Position numbers and translations under genes: made by a program
Assembly: GCA_021808665.1 (NCBI GenBank)
Contig: JAKBBA010000018.1
Coordinates: forward strand, 1-64,000
Origin: Actinomycetes bacterium
GTDB taxonomy: Bacteria; Actinomycetota; Acidimicrobiia; Acidimicrobiales; Palsa-688
DNA: 64,000 nucleotides
Direction: 5' to 3'
In this document: in pieces, positions 47,014 to 56,602 of the stretch
Position numbering within the stretch: position 1 is the first letter of the stretch
How the letters are laid out: every line of letters starts with the position of its first letter
Notes under the pieces: generated by a model
What the model saw: the letters and a program-made list of their open reading frames with translations, nothing else
Databases searched by the model: none
What the model was told of the DNA's origin: nothing

Positions 47014-48575
47014 GCACTCCCCACGACCTAGACGAGACGGCACCCTCCAAGTCGGTGCGGACCCCGGCGCCCGCAGGCAAAGCCACCAGCGCGCCTGTAA
47101 TGGGCAGAAAGTCGGAGCCGACGATCTTCGAGTTCTCCAGCCCCGGCAGGAAGGCCTGGTCGTTCCGTACCACCGGGATCCCCGAGTGGGAGCCGTCAGA
47201 GCTGGTCCCGGCGGGGATGTTGCGCGACCGCCCGGTGGACCTGGTGGAGGTACCCGAACGCGACCTGGTTGCGCACGTCACCAGGCTCACCCACCGCCAA
47301 TACTCCGTCGACCTCGGGGCGTATCCCCTCGGGTCGTGCACCATGAAGTACAACCCGAAGATCTGCGACGAGACGGCGTCGCTGCCCGGCTTGACAGGCG
47401 TGCACCCCGCCTCCCCGGCCGGCCTGTGCCAGGGATGGTTGGAACTTCTTTGCGGCCTCACGGAGGCTCTCTGTGAGGTGACCGGTATGGCGGCGGCCAC
47501 GCTGCAGCCGCCGGCGGGCGCGGCTGGAGAGCTCACAGGGCTGCTGCTGATGCGAGCATGGCACGCGTCCAACGGCGAGAGACGCACCAAGGTGATCATC
47601 CCCGACTCGGCTCACGGGACCAACCCGGCTTCGGTCACTCTCGGCGGCTACGAGACCGTCACCGTGCCCAGTGACGAGCGCGGTCTCGTCGACATGGCGG
47701 CGCTCAGATCACGCCTCGATACCGACGTGGCCGGCATCATGTTGACGAAAACGAAACCACTCGGTTTGTTCGAGGAAGACATCGCCGAGATAGCAGCGGC
47801 AGTGCACGACGTGGGAGGCTTGCTCTACTACGACGGGGCGAACCTGAACGCGATACTCGGGGTCACCCGCCCCGGTGACATGGGATTCGACATCGTGCAC
47901 ATGAACCTTCACAAGACTTTCGCTGTGCCCCACGGCGGTGGCGGTCCCGGCGCCGGCCCGGTTGCGGTGTCGGAGCGCCTGGCGGCGTTCCTGCCCGGTC
48001 CGCTGCCACGCCGATCTGATAACGGCAGCTTCGAGTGGTACACCCCGGCGAGGTCGGTTGGCAGGGTGCACGCCTGGCACGGCAACGCTCTCGCCTTGGC
48101 GCGGGCGTGGACGTACATCCTCCTAAACGGAGGGGACGGCCTGCTAACGGTCGCCCAGGCGGCGGTGCTCAACTCGAACTGGCTCCGCCAGCGCCTGAGA
48201 GGTTTCTACGACATCCCCTTTGACCGGCCGGCGATGCACGAGTTCGTAGCCTCCACGTCGAGCCTGAAAAAGTCGAAGGGTATTCGGGCTCTCGACGTGG
48301 CGAAGCGAATGTTAGAGGAGGGCTTCCATGCCCCTACGGTGTACTTTCCGCTGGTGGTCGACGAGGCGTTGATGATAGAACCCACCGAGACCGAAAGTCT
48401 CGAAACGCTCTCGGCGTTGGCGGACTCTCTCGTGACTATCGCCACCGAGCCGCCAGGGGAGGCCGCCCTTGCCCCGCGCTCTACGCCGGTCGGGCGGGTA
48501 GACGAGGCGCTCGCCGCCAGGCGCCTGCAGGCGACGTGGGACGCGGTGCTCGCCGGCGATGGGCAAACGGGGTAG
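47010..48575 (+). CDS. gcvPB: glycine dehydrogenase (decarboxylating) subunit 2
   Basis: The 521-residue C-terminal half carries the PLP lysine in NLHKTFAVPHGGGGPG and the family LGSCTMKYNPKICDETASLPGLTG and QPPAGAAGELTGLL stretches. The N-terminal 60 residues are extra, Pro/Ala/Lys-rich. ATG 47010 overlaps the gcvPA stop (ATGA). It converges on the pilin operon with six bases between stops. No lpd gene (L protein) is in the window. Confidence 0.95.
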   Translation: MSTPHDLDETAPSKSVRTPAPAGKATSAPVMGRKSEPTIFEFSSPGRKAWSFRTTGIPEWEPSELVPAGMLRDRPVDLVEVPERDLVAHVTRLTHRQYSVDLGAYPLGSCTMKYNPKICDETASLPGLTGVHPASPAGLCQGWLELLCGLTEALCEVTGMAAATLQPPAGAAGELTGLLLMRAWHASNGERRTKVIIPDSAHGTNPASVTLGGYETVTVPSDERGLVDMAALRSRLDTDVAGIMLTKTKPLGLFEEDIAEIAAAVHDVGGLLYYDGANLNAILGVTRPGDMGFDIVHMNLHKTFAVPHGGGGPGAGPVAVSERLAAFLPGPLPRRSDNGSFEWYTPARSVGRVHAWHGNALALARAWTYILLNGGDGLLTVAQAAVLNSNWLRQRLRGFYDIPFDRPAMHEFVASTSSLKKSKGIRALDVAKRMLEEGFHAPTVYFPLVVDEALMIEPTETESLETLSALADSLVTIATEPPGEAALAPRSTPVGRVDEALAARRLQATWDAVLAGDGQTG

Positions 48576-48581
48576 GCGGCC

Positions 48582-50360
48582 TCAGCTTTCGTAGGTGTTA
48601 GCGACGTTGGAGGCCCCGTAGTTGGGCGGGGCGTTCCACTTCTGGGTGAGGTTTCCGTTGCAAGCGGCGACCTGCAGCATCGTGAAGCTGGCACCTGAAA
48701 GACCACTTGGGTACACGAGCCCGTAGGCGTCGTTAGCTTGAAGGCAGTAGCCGCGGTAATCCTGGTAGGTGTAGATGACCGACGAACTACCCGTCGAGCC
48801 GTTGGAGATCCAGATCTGCGACGAGTTGCCGGTCAGAGCTGATTGCCCCTGGCTCGCAAGGTTGGAGATCAACGTCGAGCAGTTCTGGACAGTTACTGCA
48901 GTCGCACCAGCCGACGGGTACACGATCGGGTACCCGCCCGAAGGCTTGTCCGCAGGGTCGGTAGCAGGGTCGGTGGCGGTCGTGAGGCAGTAGGGCGTTA
49001 CACCGCTCGGCGGGGCTAGGGGATTGGAGGGACAACCGGCGCTGGCGTACTGAGGGGTGTATAGAAGTACGGCGTTGGCGGGCTCCCCGTAGGTGCTGAG
49101 CGGTACGGTGCACCACCTCTGGTTCCAGATCGGATAGGCGGAGGTGTCAGGAAACTGCTTGCAGGTGTAGTCGATTAGAGCCCCGAAGTTGACGTCTTGG
49201 TTGGTGACGTCGATGCAGCGGCCGAACTCGGCGTAGTTGATCAGCTGGTCTGTGGGGCCGATCGTCCCTGGGACTGGGTTGGAGCCGCCGGCACCGACGG
49301 TCGCCTGCATGGTCCACGTCTGGTCGGTAGCGAAGCCGCCTTGCCCGCAGAGAGACCCCACGTAGGTTATCGACCCGTTGGGGTTGTAATTGGCGGGGCT
49401 GTTGGACGATATCGAGTTGTCAAGGCACCAGCCGTTGGGCCCTCCCGAGGAGTTGACGCCTTCGATGGAGTCGGAGTCGTTGACACCCCACTGCTGGGAC
49501 AGCGGGGCCGGCGACACGCACGGGGCGACGTAGACGGTGGTGCTCGAAGGACTCGTCACGGTTGTGGATCCGTTCTGGCCCGGGTCGACTATGCAGTAGG
49601 CGACGCCACCGACGAAGGTCTGCAGGGTGTAGTCCTGCTGGTAGGAGAACACTAGGGAAGGGCTCGGGTTCGAAGAGTTGCAAGTCGACGACATGACCAC
49701 TTCGTAGCCGTTGGAGAACGCCGGGCCTACCTGGGCGCAGAAAGTCTGGCCGGTGGCGTCAGGATAGGTGTAGATCAGCCCGCCGGGGATGTTCGCGTCC
49801 GTCGGGGACGAGAAGTCGTAGGTGGAGTTCTCCGTCCTTGATATTCCTGTGGAGCTCGACAGACTGTCGCCTCCCACGGAAGTTATCAGCGCATCTTTAA
49901 CGCTGAACGCAACGGTCGACGACGACGGCAGGGGGCCGGATCCTGTCACGCACGAAGCGGCCGGGATCGTGCCGGCCGATGTCTGAAGCTGGTAGGAGAT
50001 GGTCGCCTTGTAAGAGATCGTCTTGCCGCCCGAGCCGCTAGACGACACGGTCCCGTCGATGGGCCCGCAAGGCAGGGCTGCGACGTCGCCGACCACGTGA
50101 GAGCCGGTGCCGGTGGTCGCCGAGCGGATAGCGGCCACTGCCGCTTGGACTCCGGCGAGGGCGCCTTGCAGGGCGTCGTCGCGCTGGTTGGATTGGGTCG
50201 CCTGTCCGAGACTGAAGAAGGCCTGGTTGGCGACGGAAGCGAGCACGATCGAGGCGATCATGAGCAGCGTGAGCGCCATGACCAGCGAACCACGTTCGTC
50301 GTCTCGGCGAGCTGTTCGGTGGCGGTCGTGTGGGTGGAGGCACAAATCTGTTCGTGTCAT
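48582..50360 (-). CDS. PilX-like pilin with C-terminal ricin-B-type lectin repeats
   Basis: The 592-residue protein starts with a charged leader and one membrane helix (RGSLVMALTLLMIASIVLASVANQAF) like PilX-type minor pilins, then a large Ser/Thr/Gly-rich extracellular part. The C-terminal half repeats a CLD...QxW theme: WCLDNS then TWTM; RCIDVT then NQRW; YCLQA then TQKW. This is the pattern of a ricin-B beta-trefoil that binds sugars. ATG 50360 overlaps the stop of the upstream pilin (ATGA). It is the last of three pilin genes. Confidence 0.75.
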   Translation of the reverse strand: MTRTDLCLHPHDRHRTARRDDERGSLVMALTLLMIASIVLASVANQAFFSLGQATQSNQRDDALQGALAGVQAAVAAIRSATTGTGSHVVGDVAALPCGPIDGTVSSSGSGGKTISYKATISYQLQTSAGTIPAASCVTGSGPLPSSSTVAFSVKDALITSVGGDSLSSSTGISRTENSTYDFSSPTDANIPGGLIYTYPDATGQTFCAQVGPAFSNGYEVVMSSTCNSSNPSPSLVFSYQQDYTLQTFVGGVAYCIVDPGQNGSTTVTSPSSTTVYVAPCVSPAPLSQQWGVNDSDSIEGVNSSGGPNGWCLDNSISSNSPANYNPNGSITYVGSLCGQGGFATDQTWTMQATVGAGGSNPVPGTIGPTDQLINYAEFGRCIDVTNQDVNFGALIDYTCKQFPDTSAYPIWNQRWCTVPLSTYGEPANAVLLYTPQYASAGCPSNPLAPPSGVTPYCLTTATDPATDPADKPSGGYPIVYPSAGATAVTVQNCSTLISNLASQGQSALTGNSSQIWISNGSTGSSSVIYTYQDYRGYCLQANDAYGLVYPSGLSGASFTMLQVAACNGNLTQKWNAPPNYGASNVANTYES

Positions 50361-51025
50361 GACAAGGGGCACGCTGAGGAGGTGGGAGGGGCCGCCGCGG
50401 TCGAGTTGACGGCGGTGAAGGTGACCTGCGCGGTTGAAGAGACGGCCGGCACCGTTCCCGCCGAGGAGGCAGCGAGCGACACAGTCACTTGTTGGCGGAC
50501 GATGGAGCCGCTGGTAGCGTTCGGTATTGCGAAGATCGCAGCGGAAGGCGAGGTCGAGAGGCCCGAGCCGATGATCGACCATCCGCCAGCACCGGAGACC
50601 GATCCCGTCGCGTTCCAAGTCCGCTGTTCGAGAAGTCCTCTGGCGGTGTCGTAGAGAAGCTCGGTGCACTGCGGGTGGCCGAGCGTAGCGGTGGTGTAGG
50701 TGGAGTAGAAGGTGAGGGCGTAATCGCCGCTCGGAACGGACGAGGAGTCGCTCGGAGCTGACGAGCAGGGCCCAGCACTGCTGCTCGTCCAGCCGTAGGG
50801 ACAGTCGATCGTCGCTGCGTAGCGGATCTCTTTGTCCAATGCTATGAAAGCGAGACCCACTTGCGACGAAGTGCGATCCAAGGAGGCCGCCTGGTTCTGC
50901 TGGGTCATGACGTTCACCAACGACACGAGGACCATCACCGCTACCAGGGCCATGATCGCGGTAGTTACGAGGAGCTCTATGAGCGTGAAGCCCTCCTCGG
51001 TTCGGGTTTCGCTCACAGCGACCAT
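50357..51025 (-). CDS. type IV pilin-like protein (PilW type)
   Basis: The 222-residue protein has a prepilin leader with the cleavage motif EEG/FTLIELLVTTAIMALVAVMVLV (cut after Gly12 from ATG 51025), a hydrophobic helix, and an extracellular Ser/Thr/Ala-rich domain with a Cys pair. It resembles PilW minor pilins. ATG 51025 and GTG 51016 are both possible starts; both overlap the upstream pilin gene. Confidence 0.85.
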   Translation of the reverse strand: MVAVSETRTEEGFTLIELLVTTAIMALVAVMVLVSLVNVMTQQNQAASLDRTSSQVGLAFIALDKEIRYAATIDCPYGWTSSSAGPCSSAPSDSSSVPSGDYALTFYSTYTTATLGHPQCTELLYDTARGLLEQRTWNATGSVSGAGGWSIIGSGLSTSPSAAIFAIPNATSGSIVRQQVTVSLAASSAGTVPAVSSTAQVTFTAVNSTAAAPPTSSACPLS

Positions 51026-52305
51026 GCCTTGGTAGCGCCGTAGGCAGTCACGTTGGAGCTCCACGTGCTTTGCGAACCGGAGGCGTAAAGGGTGGCCACC
51101 TGTGAGCTCGACAACGCCGACGGGAAGAACGCCGCGTCTGAAAGCGAACCTTGCAGGAACGCCTGGCCGGGGTGGTCCGGCCATCCGGATGAGTTGTCCC
51201 AGCCGATGTTCCAGTAACCCGTATAAGGTTGGGAAGATGTAACAGACGAGTTGGAGGCCACTAGCGAACCGTCGACGTATAGGGCCATGCCCGAAGTGGT
51301 GCTGATGGACGCGACCGCTAGGTGCCAATCTCCGCCGTCGAGGCTGTCGGAGCTCTTGATCTCCACGGTACTGCCCGGGTAGGCGCCGAAGACGACGTTG
51401 CCCGAGCCGTCTACCCAGAGCATCTTGTCCCAGCTAGAACCGCCCGATCCTGTGGCCGTGTTCGCGAAACCCATCAGAACCCCGGGATTGGACGTCTTGA
51501 ACCATATTGCGATCGTGAAACTGGTGCTAGAAGGTCCAGGCGAGCTGCTCAGTTCCGATCCGTAAGATCCCGAGCTTCCCGTGAAGTCAACCGAGCCCGA
51601 GGGGGGGTTGGAGTCGGCGAAAGGCCCGGAGTTCGCTTGCGCTGATGCTCCGTACACGCACATAGGGTCGCTCGCCGTGGCGCTGTCGGCTAATGCCGTA
51701 GCCCCGGACGGGCACGACGGTGTGGGAGAAGTCCCCGTAGGAAGGACCTCGTTGAACTTAGGGTCGGCGCCGGTGCTGATGAGGCTGGAAGTGACGTAGT
51801 CGCACACGTTGCCGGGACAGACACCTTTGGCGGGCCACGACACGGCTACGACCGCCCGAACCATCGGAGCGGCCGAGCTGGTCGTAGTGCACGAAGCGCC
51901 GGCTGCGGCCAGCTGAAGGTAGCAGACTCCCATGAAAGTCTGCGTGGTGAAAGTGTAATTGTCGATGACCGTGGTAGTCGACAGCGGCACCGCCGGAGTG
52001 CCTGCGCTGTCGTCGTATTGGTCTGTGTTGGTCAGGTTAACTCCAGCCGGCAGCGTGGCGGGCCCACCGGAGCTTCTGCCGTCTAGGAGTTGGCTCGGGT
52101 CTATTGCACGTGTGAAGTCGAGAGCCGTGTCAGCGAGGACTGTGGCGACTTGGCGGATCCGCCCCTGGTTGCCTGCTTGGGTCCCGCTCGTAGCAGCGGA
52201 GAGGAACATCGGGAACAACAAGGCGAGTATCGCTACTGCGATCACGGTCTCCACCAAGGTGAAGCCGTTGCTGGTCTGGGCCGCACCTTCCAGGCTTCGG
52301 CGCAT
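51013..52305 (-). CDS. type IV pilin-like protein with C-terminal LamG/concanavalin-like domain
   Basis: The 430-residue protein has the prepilin motif NG/FTLVETVIAVAILALLF at the N-terminus and a C-terminal LamG-like fold, seen from FTIAIWFKTSNPGVLMGFAN, GGDWHLAVASISTTSGMALYVDGSLVAS (in part) and GYWNIGWDN. Such domains bind glycans or matrix. ATG 52305 is chosen because a longer frame lacks features. It is the first of three overlapping pilin genes, 135 bases after the response regulator. Confidence 0.82.
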   Translation of the reverse strand: MRRSLEGAAQTSNGFTLVETVIAVAILALLFPMFLSAATSGTQAGNQGRIRQVATVLADTALDFTRAIDPSQLLDGRSSGGPATLPAGVNLTNTDQYDDSAGTPAVPLSTTTVIDNYTFTTQTFMGVCYLQLAAAGASCTTTSSAAPMVRAVVAVSWPAKGVCPGNVCDYVTSSLISTGADPKFNEVLPTGTSPTPSCPSGATALADSATASDPMCVYGASAQANSGPFADSNPPSGSVDFTGSSGSYGSELSSSPGPSSTSFTIAIWFKTSNPGVLMGFANTATGSGGSSWDKMLWVDGSGNVVFGAYPGSTVEIKSSDSLDGGDWHLAVASISTTSGMALYVDGSLVASNSSVTSSQPYTGYWNIGWDNSSGWPDHPGQAFLQGSLSDAAFFPSALSSSQVATLYASGSQSTWSSNVTAYGATKAWSL

Positions 52306-52370
52306 AGCGCGTTTCGGACTGTGGACCCGGCTCACCGTGTAGCTGTCGGCAGGATCGCCCCGGCCCTTAA

Positions 52371-52392
52371 CCCGACAGGTTCGCAAGTCGGG
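52371..52392 (-). terminator. hairpin between response regulator and pilin genes
   Basis: A 6-bp stem (52371-52376 with 52387-52392) with a 10-base loop, read on the minus strand, is followed by TTAAGG. It may end the regulator transcript or belong to the pilin leader. Confidence 0.35.
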
Positions 52393-52440
52393 AATACTGC
52401 GAAGCAGGCCGCGTGCTCCGCCGCCGTGGCCGTTGGCCTT

Positions 52441-53154
52441 CTAGGTCAGAGGGTCCTGAGGTGGGGGAGTTACGAGGCGGTATCCGACGCCGCGGACGGT
52501 CTGGATTAGAGGTGTCATCCCCGGCAGGTCGATCTTGCGCCGGAGGTAACCTACGTACACGTCGACTACGTTGGAGCCTGGCTCGAAGCTGTAACTCCAC
52601 ACGTTGTTTAGGATTTGGGATCGTGAGAGAACCTGGCCGGGATGTCTCATGAAGAGCTCCAGGAGTACCCATTCTCTCGGGGCGAGCTCGATTCGGCGAC
52701 CGTTACGGCTAGCAACTTTTGTAAGCAAGTCGAGGTTCAGGTCTCCCACGCTCAAGTCGGTTGCGGAGGACTCTCCCGGCCTGCGGCAAACAGCCCGGAT
52801 ACGTGCCAAGAGCTCGTCGAAGGCAAACGGCTTGGTCATGTAGTCGTTCGCACCAGAGTCGAGGCCTCTTATCTTGTCCTCTAGCTCGTCCCGGGCGCTC
52901 AATACGATGACGGGAGCGAGGAGCCCGTGATTGCGGGCGTCGCGCAGCAGGTCCACGCCATCGCCGTCGGGGAGTCGGAGGTCGAGAAGGACTAGGTCGA
53001 AGCCCATGAAGGACGCTGCAAGCCAGTGTTCCGCCGCAGCCTTGGTCGGCGCAACCGTGACGGCGTGACCCTCGGAGCGGAGACCTTTTTCTAGGAAGGA
53101 CGCTATTCGGTCGTCGTCCTCGACGACAAGGACCTGCAACTCAAGCTCCTCCAA
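52441..53154 (-). CDS. OmpR-family response regulator
   Basis: The 237-residue protein has a receiver domain (phospho-acceptor Asp in DLVLLDLRLPDGDG, Lys in YMTKPFAFDELLAR) and a C-terminal winged helix (ELAPREWVLLELFMRHPGQVLSR). It ends in QTVRGVGYRL, typical of the family. It overlaps the kinase gene by 14 bases and lies just upstream of the pilins, which are plausible targets. Confidence 0.93.
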   Translation of the reverse strand: MEELELQVLVVEDDDRIASFLEKGLRSEGHAVTVAPTKAAAEHWLAASFMGFDLVLLDLRLPDGDGVDLLRDARNHGLLAPVIVLSARDELEDKIRGLDSGANDYMTKPFAFDELLARIRAVCRRPGESSATDLSVGDLNLDLLTKVASRNGRRIELAPREWVLLELFMRHPGQVLSRSQILNNVWSYSFEPGSNVVDVYVGYLRRKIDLPGMTPLIQTVRGVGYRLVTPPPQDPLT

Positions 53155-54586
53155 CCTGGTTGTAACTCGGTGACCACGACGGATCGGGCACTGGAACCGC
53201 TATGACTGCGCGACAACCACCTAAGGGCGAGTCACCGATGTCGACGTATCCTCGATGTGCGCGCGCAACAGCTGCGACGATGGCCAACCCAATACCGGAA
53301 CCTCCTGGGTGGCTCTGAGCTGTCCGGCCGAAGCGGTCAAGGATCGTGTGGCGGATCTCTGTTGGAACACCGGGACCCGAGTCGTCTACGACCAACTCGA
53401 TGTAGCGTTCCTGGTTGCGCGACGCCATGACAGCCGACAGCCGTATCGTGTCGACCTGTGAGGTGGCCTTAGCGGCGTTGTCGACGAGGTTGAGGAGAGC
53501 GCTCCTTAGTTTGTCGAGATCGGCGACGATCACGACGTCTGGGATGTCTCCTACGTCCCATCTTCTCGGCGCGAGTGCTCTCGCCACTTGGTCGACGTCG
53601 AGGATCAAGGAGCGCACGTCTACTGGGCAAGCGTCTTTTAGGTCGCCTTCGATGGAGCGTCCGAGCAGGAGGAGCCTCTCGACCATCCTGCGCATATGGT
53701 CGAGTTCGTCTATAACGGCGGCGACGATCTCCTTGCGTGATCCTGGGTCGGCTAGATCGTCGTTGCTCATGACCTCCAAGTGCCCTCTAGCAGCGGTGAG
53801 AGGCGTCCGCAGCTGGTGCGACACGGTTGCCATCATCTGCTTCTGGGAGGTCATCGTGGATTCGATCTTGTCGATCATCGCGTTGAACGTCGCTGTCATC
53901 TCGCCTACCTCGTCCCTGGAATCCTGGTCGTCAAGGCGCATGCCCAAGTCGCCATCGAGGGCGATCTCGGCGGCCGTTCGGGTAAGCCTGCGGACCGTGC
54001 CAAGGAGGCGGCGTAACAGCAGGTAGACGCTGACGAAGGCAGCGATTACAGTAATTGTGCCTTCGGCGACAGTTAGCTCCACCGTCCGTCGCTGCACAGC
54101 CTGGAAGTTGACAAGGCTGCCGGTTGTGAAGAAGGTGCCGACTGGTCGGCCGGCTACGACAATCGGCACCGCAAGGACAAGCGTGGGGGCGCCAGCAACT
54201 GTGACTGTTCGGATCGTCGACTTCGAGGGAGCCGCCGCGCTGAGCGAGCGGACCACGGGCACAGACATGAGAGCCGCCACCCCCGGGGAGCCCAAGGTCG
54301 CGTGAAAGGGGGGCAAGGCGATTGCGAGTTGATCGCCGCCTGTCTCTCCGTGGGAGGCAAGGAAGGCCCGAGCGAATGAGGGGAGGCTCTGCGTCGGGGG
54401 CCTCGTTGCGGCCGCTCGGTCGAAGACCGCTACGTTTTCGTAGAGGTCCCTCGTTATGGTCGCCCGGTAGCGATTCGAGAACTCCAACGTTAGTTGCAGT
54501 GCCACGATTGCGAGTACGGACGCGACCACAAGCGCGTGAAAGCCAGCGAGCCTTCCTACGGTGCCGATGCGAGGCAGCCGACGCAA
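53141..54586 (-). CDS. membrane sensor histidine kinase (HAMP, HisKA, HATPase)
   Basis: The 481-residue kinase has two membrane segments (about residues 14-32 and 177-199) around an outside sensor part, a HAMP segment, the H-box VSHQLRTPLTAARGHLE, and the N-box LLNLVDNAAKAT followed by DDSGPGVP and GSGIGLAIV. It is the partner of the OmpR-type regulator and sits eight bases after a Ser/Thr/Pro-rich membrane protein gene. Confidence 0.93.
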   Translation of the reverse strand: MRRLPRIGTVGRLAGFHALVVASVLAIVALQLTLEFSNRYRATITRDLYENVAVFDRAAATRPPTQSLPSFARAFLASHGETGGDQLAIALPPFHATLGSPGVAALMSVPVVRSLSAAAPSKSTIRTVTVAGAPTLVLAVPIVVAGRPVGTFFTTGSLVNFQAVQRRTVELTVAEGTITVIAAFVSVYLLLRRLLGTVRRLTRTAAEIALDGDLGMRLDDQDSRDEVGEMTATFNAMIDKIESTMTSQKQMMATVSHQLRTPLTAARGHLEVMSNDDLADPGSRKEIVAAVIDELDHMRRMVERLLLLGRSIEGDLKDACPVDVRSLILDVDQVARALAPRRWDVGDIPDVVIVADLDKLRSALLNLVDNAAKATSQVDTIRLSAVMASRNQERYIELVVDDSGPGVPTEIRHTILDRFGRTAQSHPGGSGIGLAIVAAVARAHRGYVDIGDSPLGGCRAVIAVPVPDPSWSPSYNQVGGA

Positions 54587-54594
54587 CGACGAGC

Positions 54595-55197
54595 TCAGTT
54601 GTCGCCCGATGACGTCGAAGGAGCCGTCGTCGAAGTCGACGACGGCTCTTGGGATGGCGATGTGGCATCGCCAGAGGAAGAGCTCGCCGGCATACCATAC
54701 GTAGTCGTCGTCGCATGCTCCGCTGGGGGGGCGCTGGTAGCCGGCGGAGCGTTTTGGGTGGCCACCTCCACGACATCGTGGGTTGGCTGTACCACCATTG
54801 GCGAGGACCCAGCTGTGCTCGTATGAGGTGTAGTGGTCGTGGGCGGTGAGTAAGGGATCCCTGCGGGTGACGGACTTGACGTCGTGGTGCTGGCGGGCGG
54901 CGCGGTGGCTGCGGTGCCAGGCGACGAGACCTTCGGTGAGGAACCCTGAGTCACCCCGGCCGTCTGGGCAAGTCTCGAAGCTGACGCTTGGTTTGACTGC
55001 CTGACGACGGGGGAGGACGCGTTGATCGGTCCGGGTAGAGACTTCGACGTGAGCTTGAAGCTTGTCGCTGCGATGGCGGCGGCTGCAACGGCGAAGACCA
55101 GGAATCCGACGTAGAGTGCCGGAAGACCTCGTAGCGCCTTCGAGCTACTCGTGAACGCTTTCAGGCGGAGCCACGGTGACAAGGACTTACTTCCCAT
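54595..55197 (-). CDS. Ser/Thr/Pro-rich single-pass membrane protein
   Basis: The 200-residue protein has a basic N-terminus, one membrane helix (LYVGFLVFAVAAAAIAATSF), and about 150 residues dominated by Ser, Thr, Pro and Ala with many TTTT and SSS runs, as in wall-spanning, O-glycosylated stalks. It lies between the UDP-glucose dehydrogenase and the kinase, so it may help the kinase sense the wall or be coated by the glycan. Function is unknown. Confidence 0.65.
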   Translation of the reverse strand: MGSKSLSPWLRLKAFTSSSKALRGLPALYVGFLVFAVAAAAIAATSFKLTSKSLPGPINASSPVVRQSNQASASRLAQTAGVTQGSSPKVSSPGTAATAPPASTTTSSPSPAGIPYSPPTTTTPHTSTAGSSPMVVQPTHDVVEVATQNAPPATSAPPAEHATTTTYGMPASSSSGDATSPSQEPSSTSTTAPSTSSGDN

Positions 55198-55198
55198 T

Positions 55199-56602
55199 TT
55201 AGTAGACGGATTCGTCCAGCATCCCGACTGTCCAACATAGCGGCGGCCACACTACCGGGTAGAAGGTGCTGGGAGTCCCGCGCCCCACGCCGTAGACGGT
55301 CAAACCTGCCCTACCCCAGGAGACGAGGTTGCACGCCCCACTCGCGTCGAAGACGACGTCACCCGACATCACCTCGGCTACCTTGACTGGGTCGAGGCTG
55401 CGGTACTCCTCGGAATCGACTCCGATGACAACCGCGTCGGCTCCATCGATAACTTCGAACGACGACATGAGACGTCTTACTCCCGAAGGTGTCGAGGTTC
55501 GAGGAGCTAGTGGATCGTATGCGGACACTGTGGCACCGCTAGCTACGAGGTCCTCGGCTATCTGCACGCTCGGGGAATCGCGAACGTCGTCAGTGCCTTC
55601 CTTGAAGGCCAGTCCCAGAAGGCCTATTCGCTTTCCGGTCAAGGTCCCGAGAGCTTCCCCAAGGCGAGCGGCGATCCTCATGCGGGAGTGCAAGTTTTGT
55701 TCTTGAGCCGCCAAGGCGAGCGAGGTTCGAGTTCCCGCTGACCTTCCCAAAGCTATGAATCCCGACACATCCTTGGGCAGGCACGAACCTCCGTAGCCTG
55801 GGCCGGGATTTAGGAACTGCCTGCCTATCCTGTTGTCTGCACCGACTCCGTCGAGCACGTCAAGGGCGTTCGTGCCGAGCGCGTCGCATAGTTGCGCTAC
55901 CTCGTTAGCGAAAGAAATCTTGATAGCGAGGAACGTGTTTGCCGCGTACTTGACGAGCTCGGCCCCCCTGCGGTCGCATCTGACGACTGGGCTGGCTGGA
56001 GGGTAGAGACTCGCTACTAGTTCAACGACCTCAGGGTCGCTCGCACCGACTACGACGCGGTCGGGACTTAGGAAGTCCTCCACGGCACGCGACTCGCGAA
56101 GGAACTCGGGGCTCGACGCGACCCTGATAGTTACACCCAACTCGGCTTCTTCCGCACAGATAAGCTCGATCGCCTCGCACGAACCCGGCGGAACCGTGCT
56201 CTTCACTACCACGACCAGGCTCTGTGTGGCGGCCCGGCCGACTTGGCGGGCGGCTTCTGCAAGCTGGGTCAAGTCGGGCTGGCCGCTTGACGCCGGCGGA
56301 GTGCCTACACACAGCAGCACGATTTGAGCGTCTCCCAGCCCGGAGGCGACATCGGCTGCCCAACGCAGCCTGCCGTTGGCAACTTGTTCCGATACGAGCT
56401 CACCAAGTCCGGGCTCGTGGATCGGGATGCCTCCGCCTCTTAGGACGTCAAGGCGACCCGGGTTTGCCTCTACGCACGTGACGCTGTGGCCCAGGTGTGC
56501 GAGGCATGCCGCTGCGGTAAGGCCGACATAACCTGCACCCACGACGCATACCCTCCGCTCCGTAGGGCGGGCGACACTGCCGGCTGCCGACGAGTCAGGC
56601 AC
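55199..56602 (-). CDS. UDP-glucose 6-dehydrogenase
   Basis: The 467-residue enzyme oxidises UDP-glucose to UDP-glucuronate. It has the N-terminal NAD motif VVGAGYVGLTAAACLAHLG, VKSTVPPGSC, SPEFLRESRAVEDF, and the catalytic Cys in GYGGSCLPKDVSGF; the C-terminal GLAFKEGTDDVRDSP is standard. GTG 56602 is preferred, overlapping the ABC stop by eight bases; ATG 56680 has a stronger ribosome-binding site but adds an odd tail. UDP-glucuronate would feed the glycan made by the neighbours. Confidence 0.93.
   Translation of the reverse strand: MPDSSAAGSVARPTERRVCVVGAGYVGLTAAACLAHLGHSVTCVEANPGRLDVLRGGGIPIHEPGLGELVSEQVANGRLRWAADVASGLGDAQIVLLCVGTPPASSGQPDLTQLAEAARQVGRAATQSLVVVVKSTVPPGSCEAIELICAEEAELGVTIRVASSPEFLRESRAVEDFLSPDRVVVGASDPEVVELVASLYPPASPVVRCDRRGAELVKYAANTFLAIKISFANEVAQLCDALGTNALDVLDGVGADNRIGRQFLNPGPGYGGSCLPKDVSGFIALGRSAGTRTSLALAAQEQNLHSRMRIAARLGEALGTLTGKRIGLLGLAFKEGTDDVRDSPSVQIAEDLVASGATVSAYDPLAPRTSTPSGVRRLMSSFEVIDGADAVVIGVDSEEYRSLDPVKVAEVMSGDVVFDASGACNLVSWGRAGLTVYGVGRGTPSTFYPVVWPPLCWTVGMLDESVY

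Noticed and set aside
52306..52440. Cyclic-di-GMP riboswitch (GEMM) before the pilins
   Set aside because: A GCGAACC segment and hairpins caught my eye, but the GGGACGCAAAGCC signature is missing. An Infernal search with RF01051 would be decisive.
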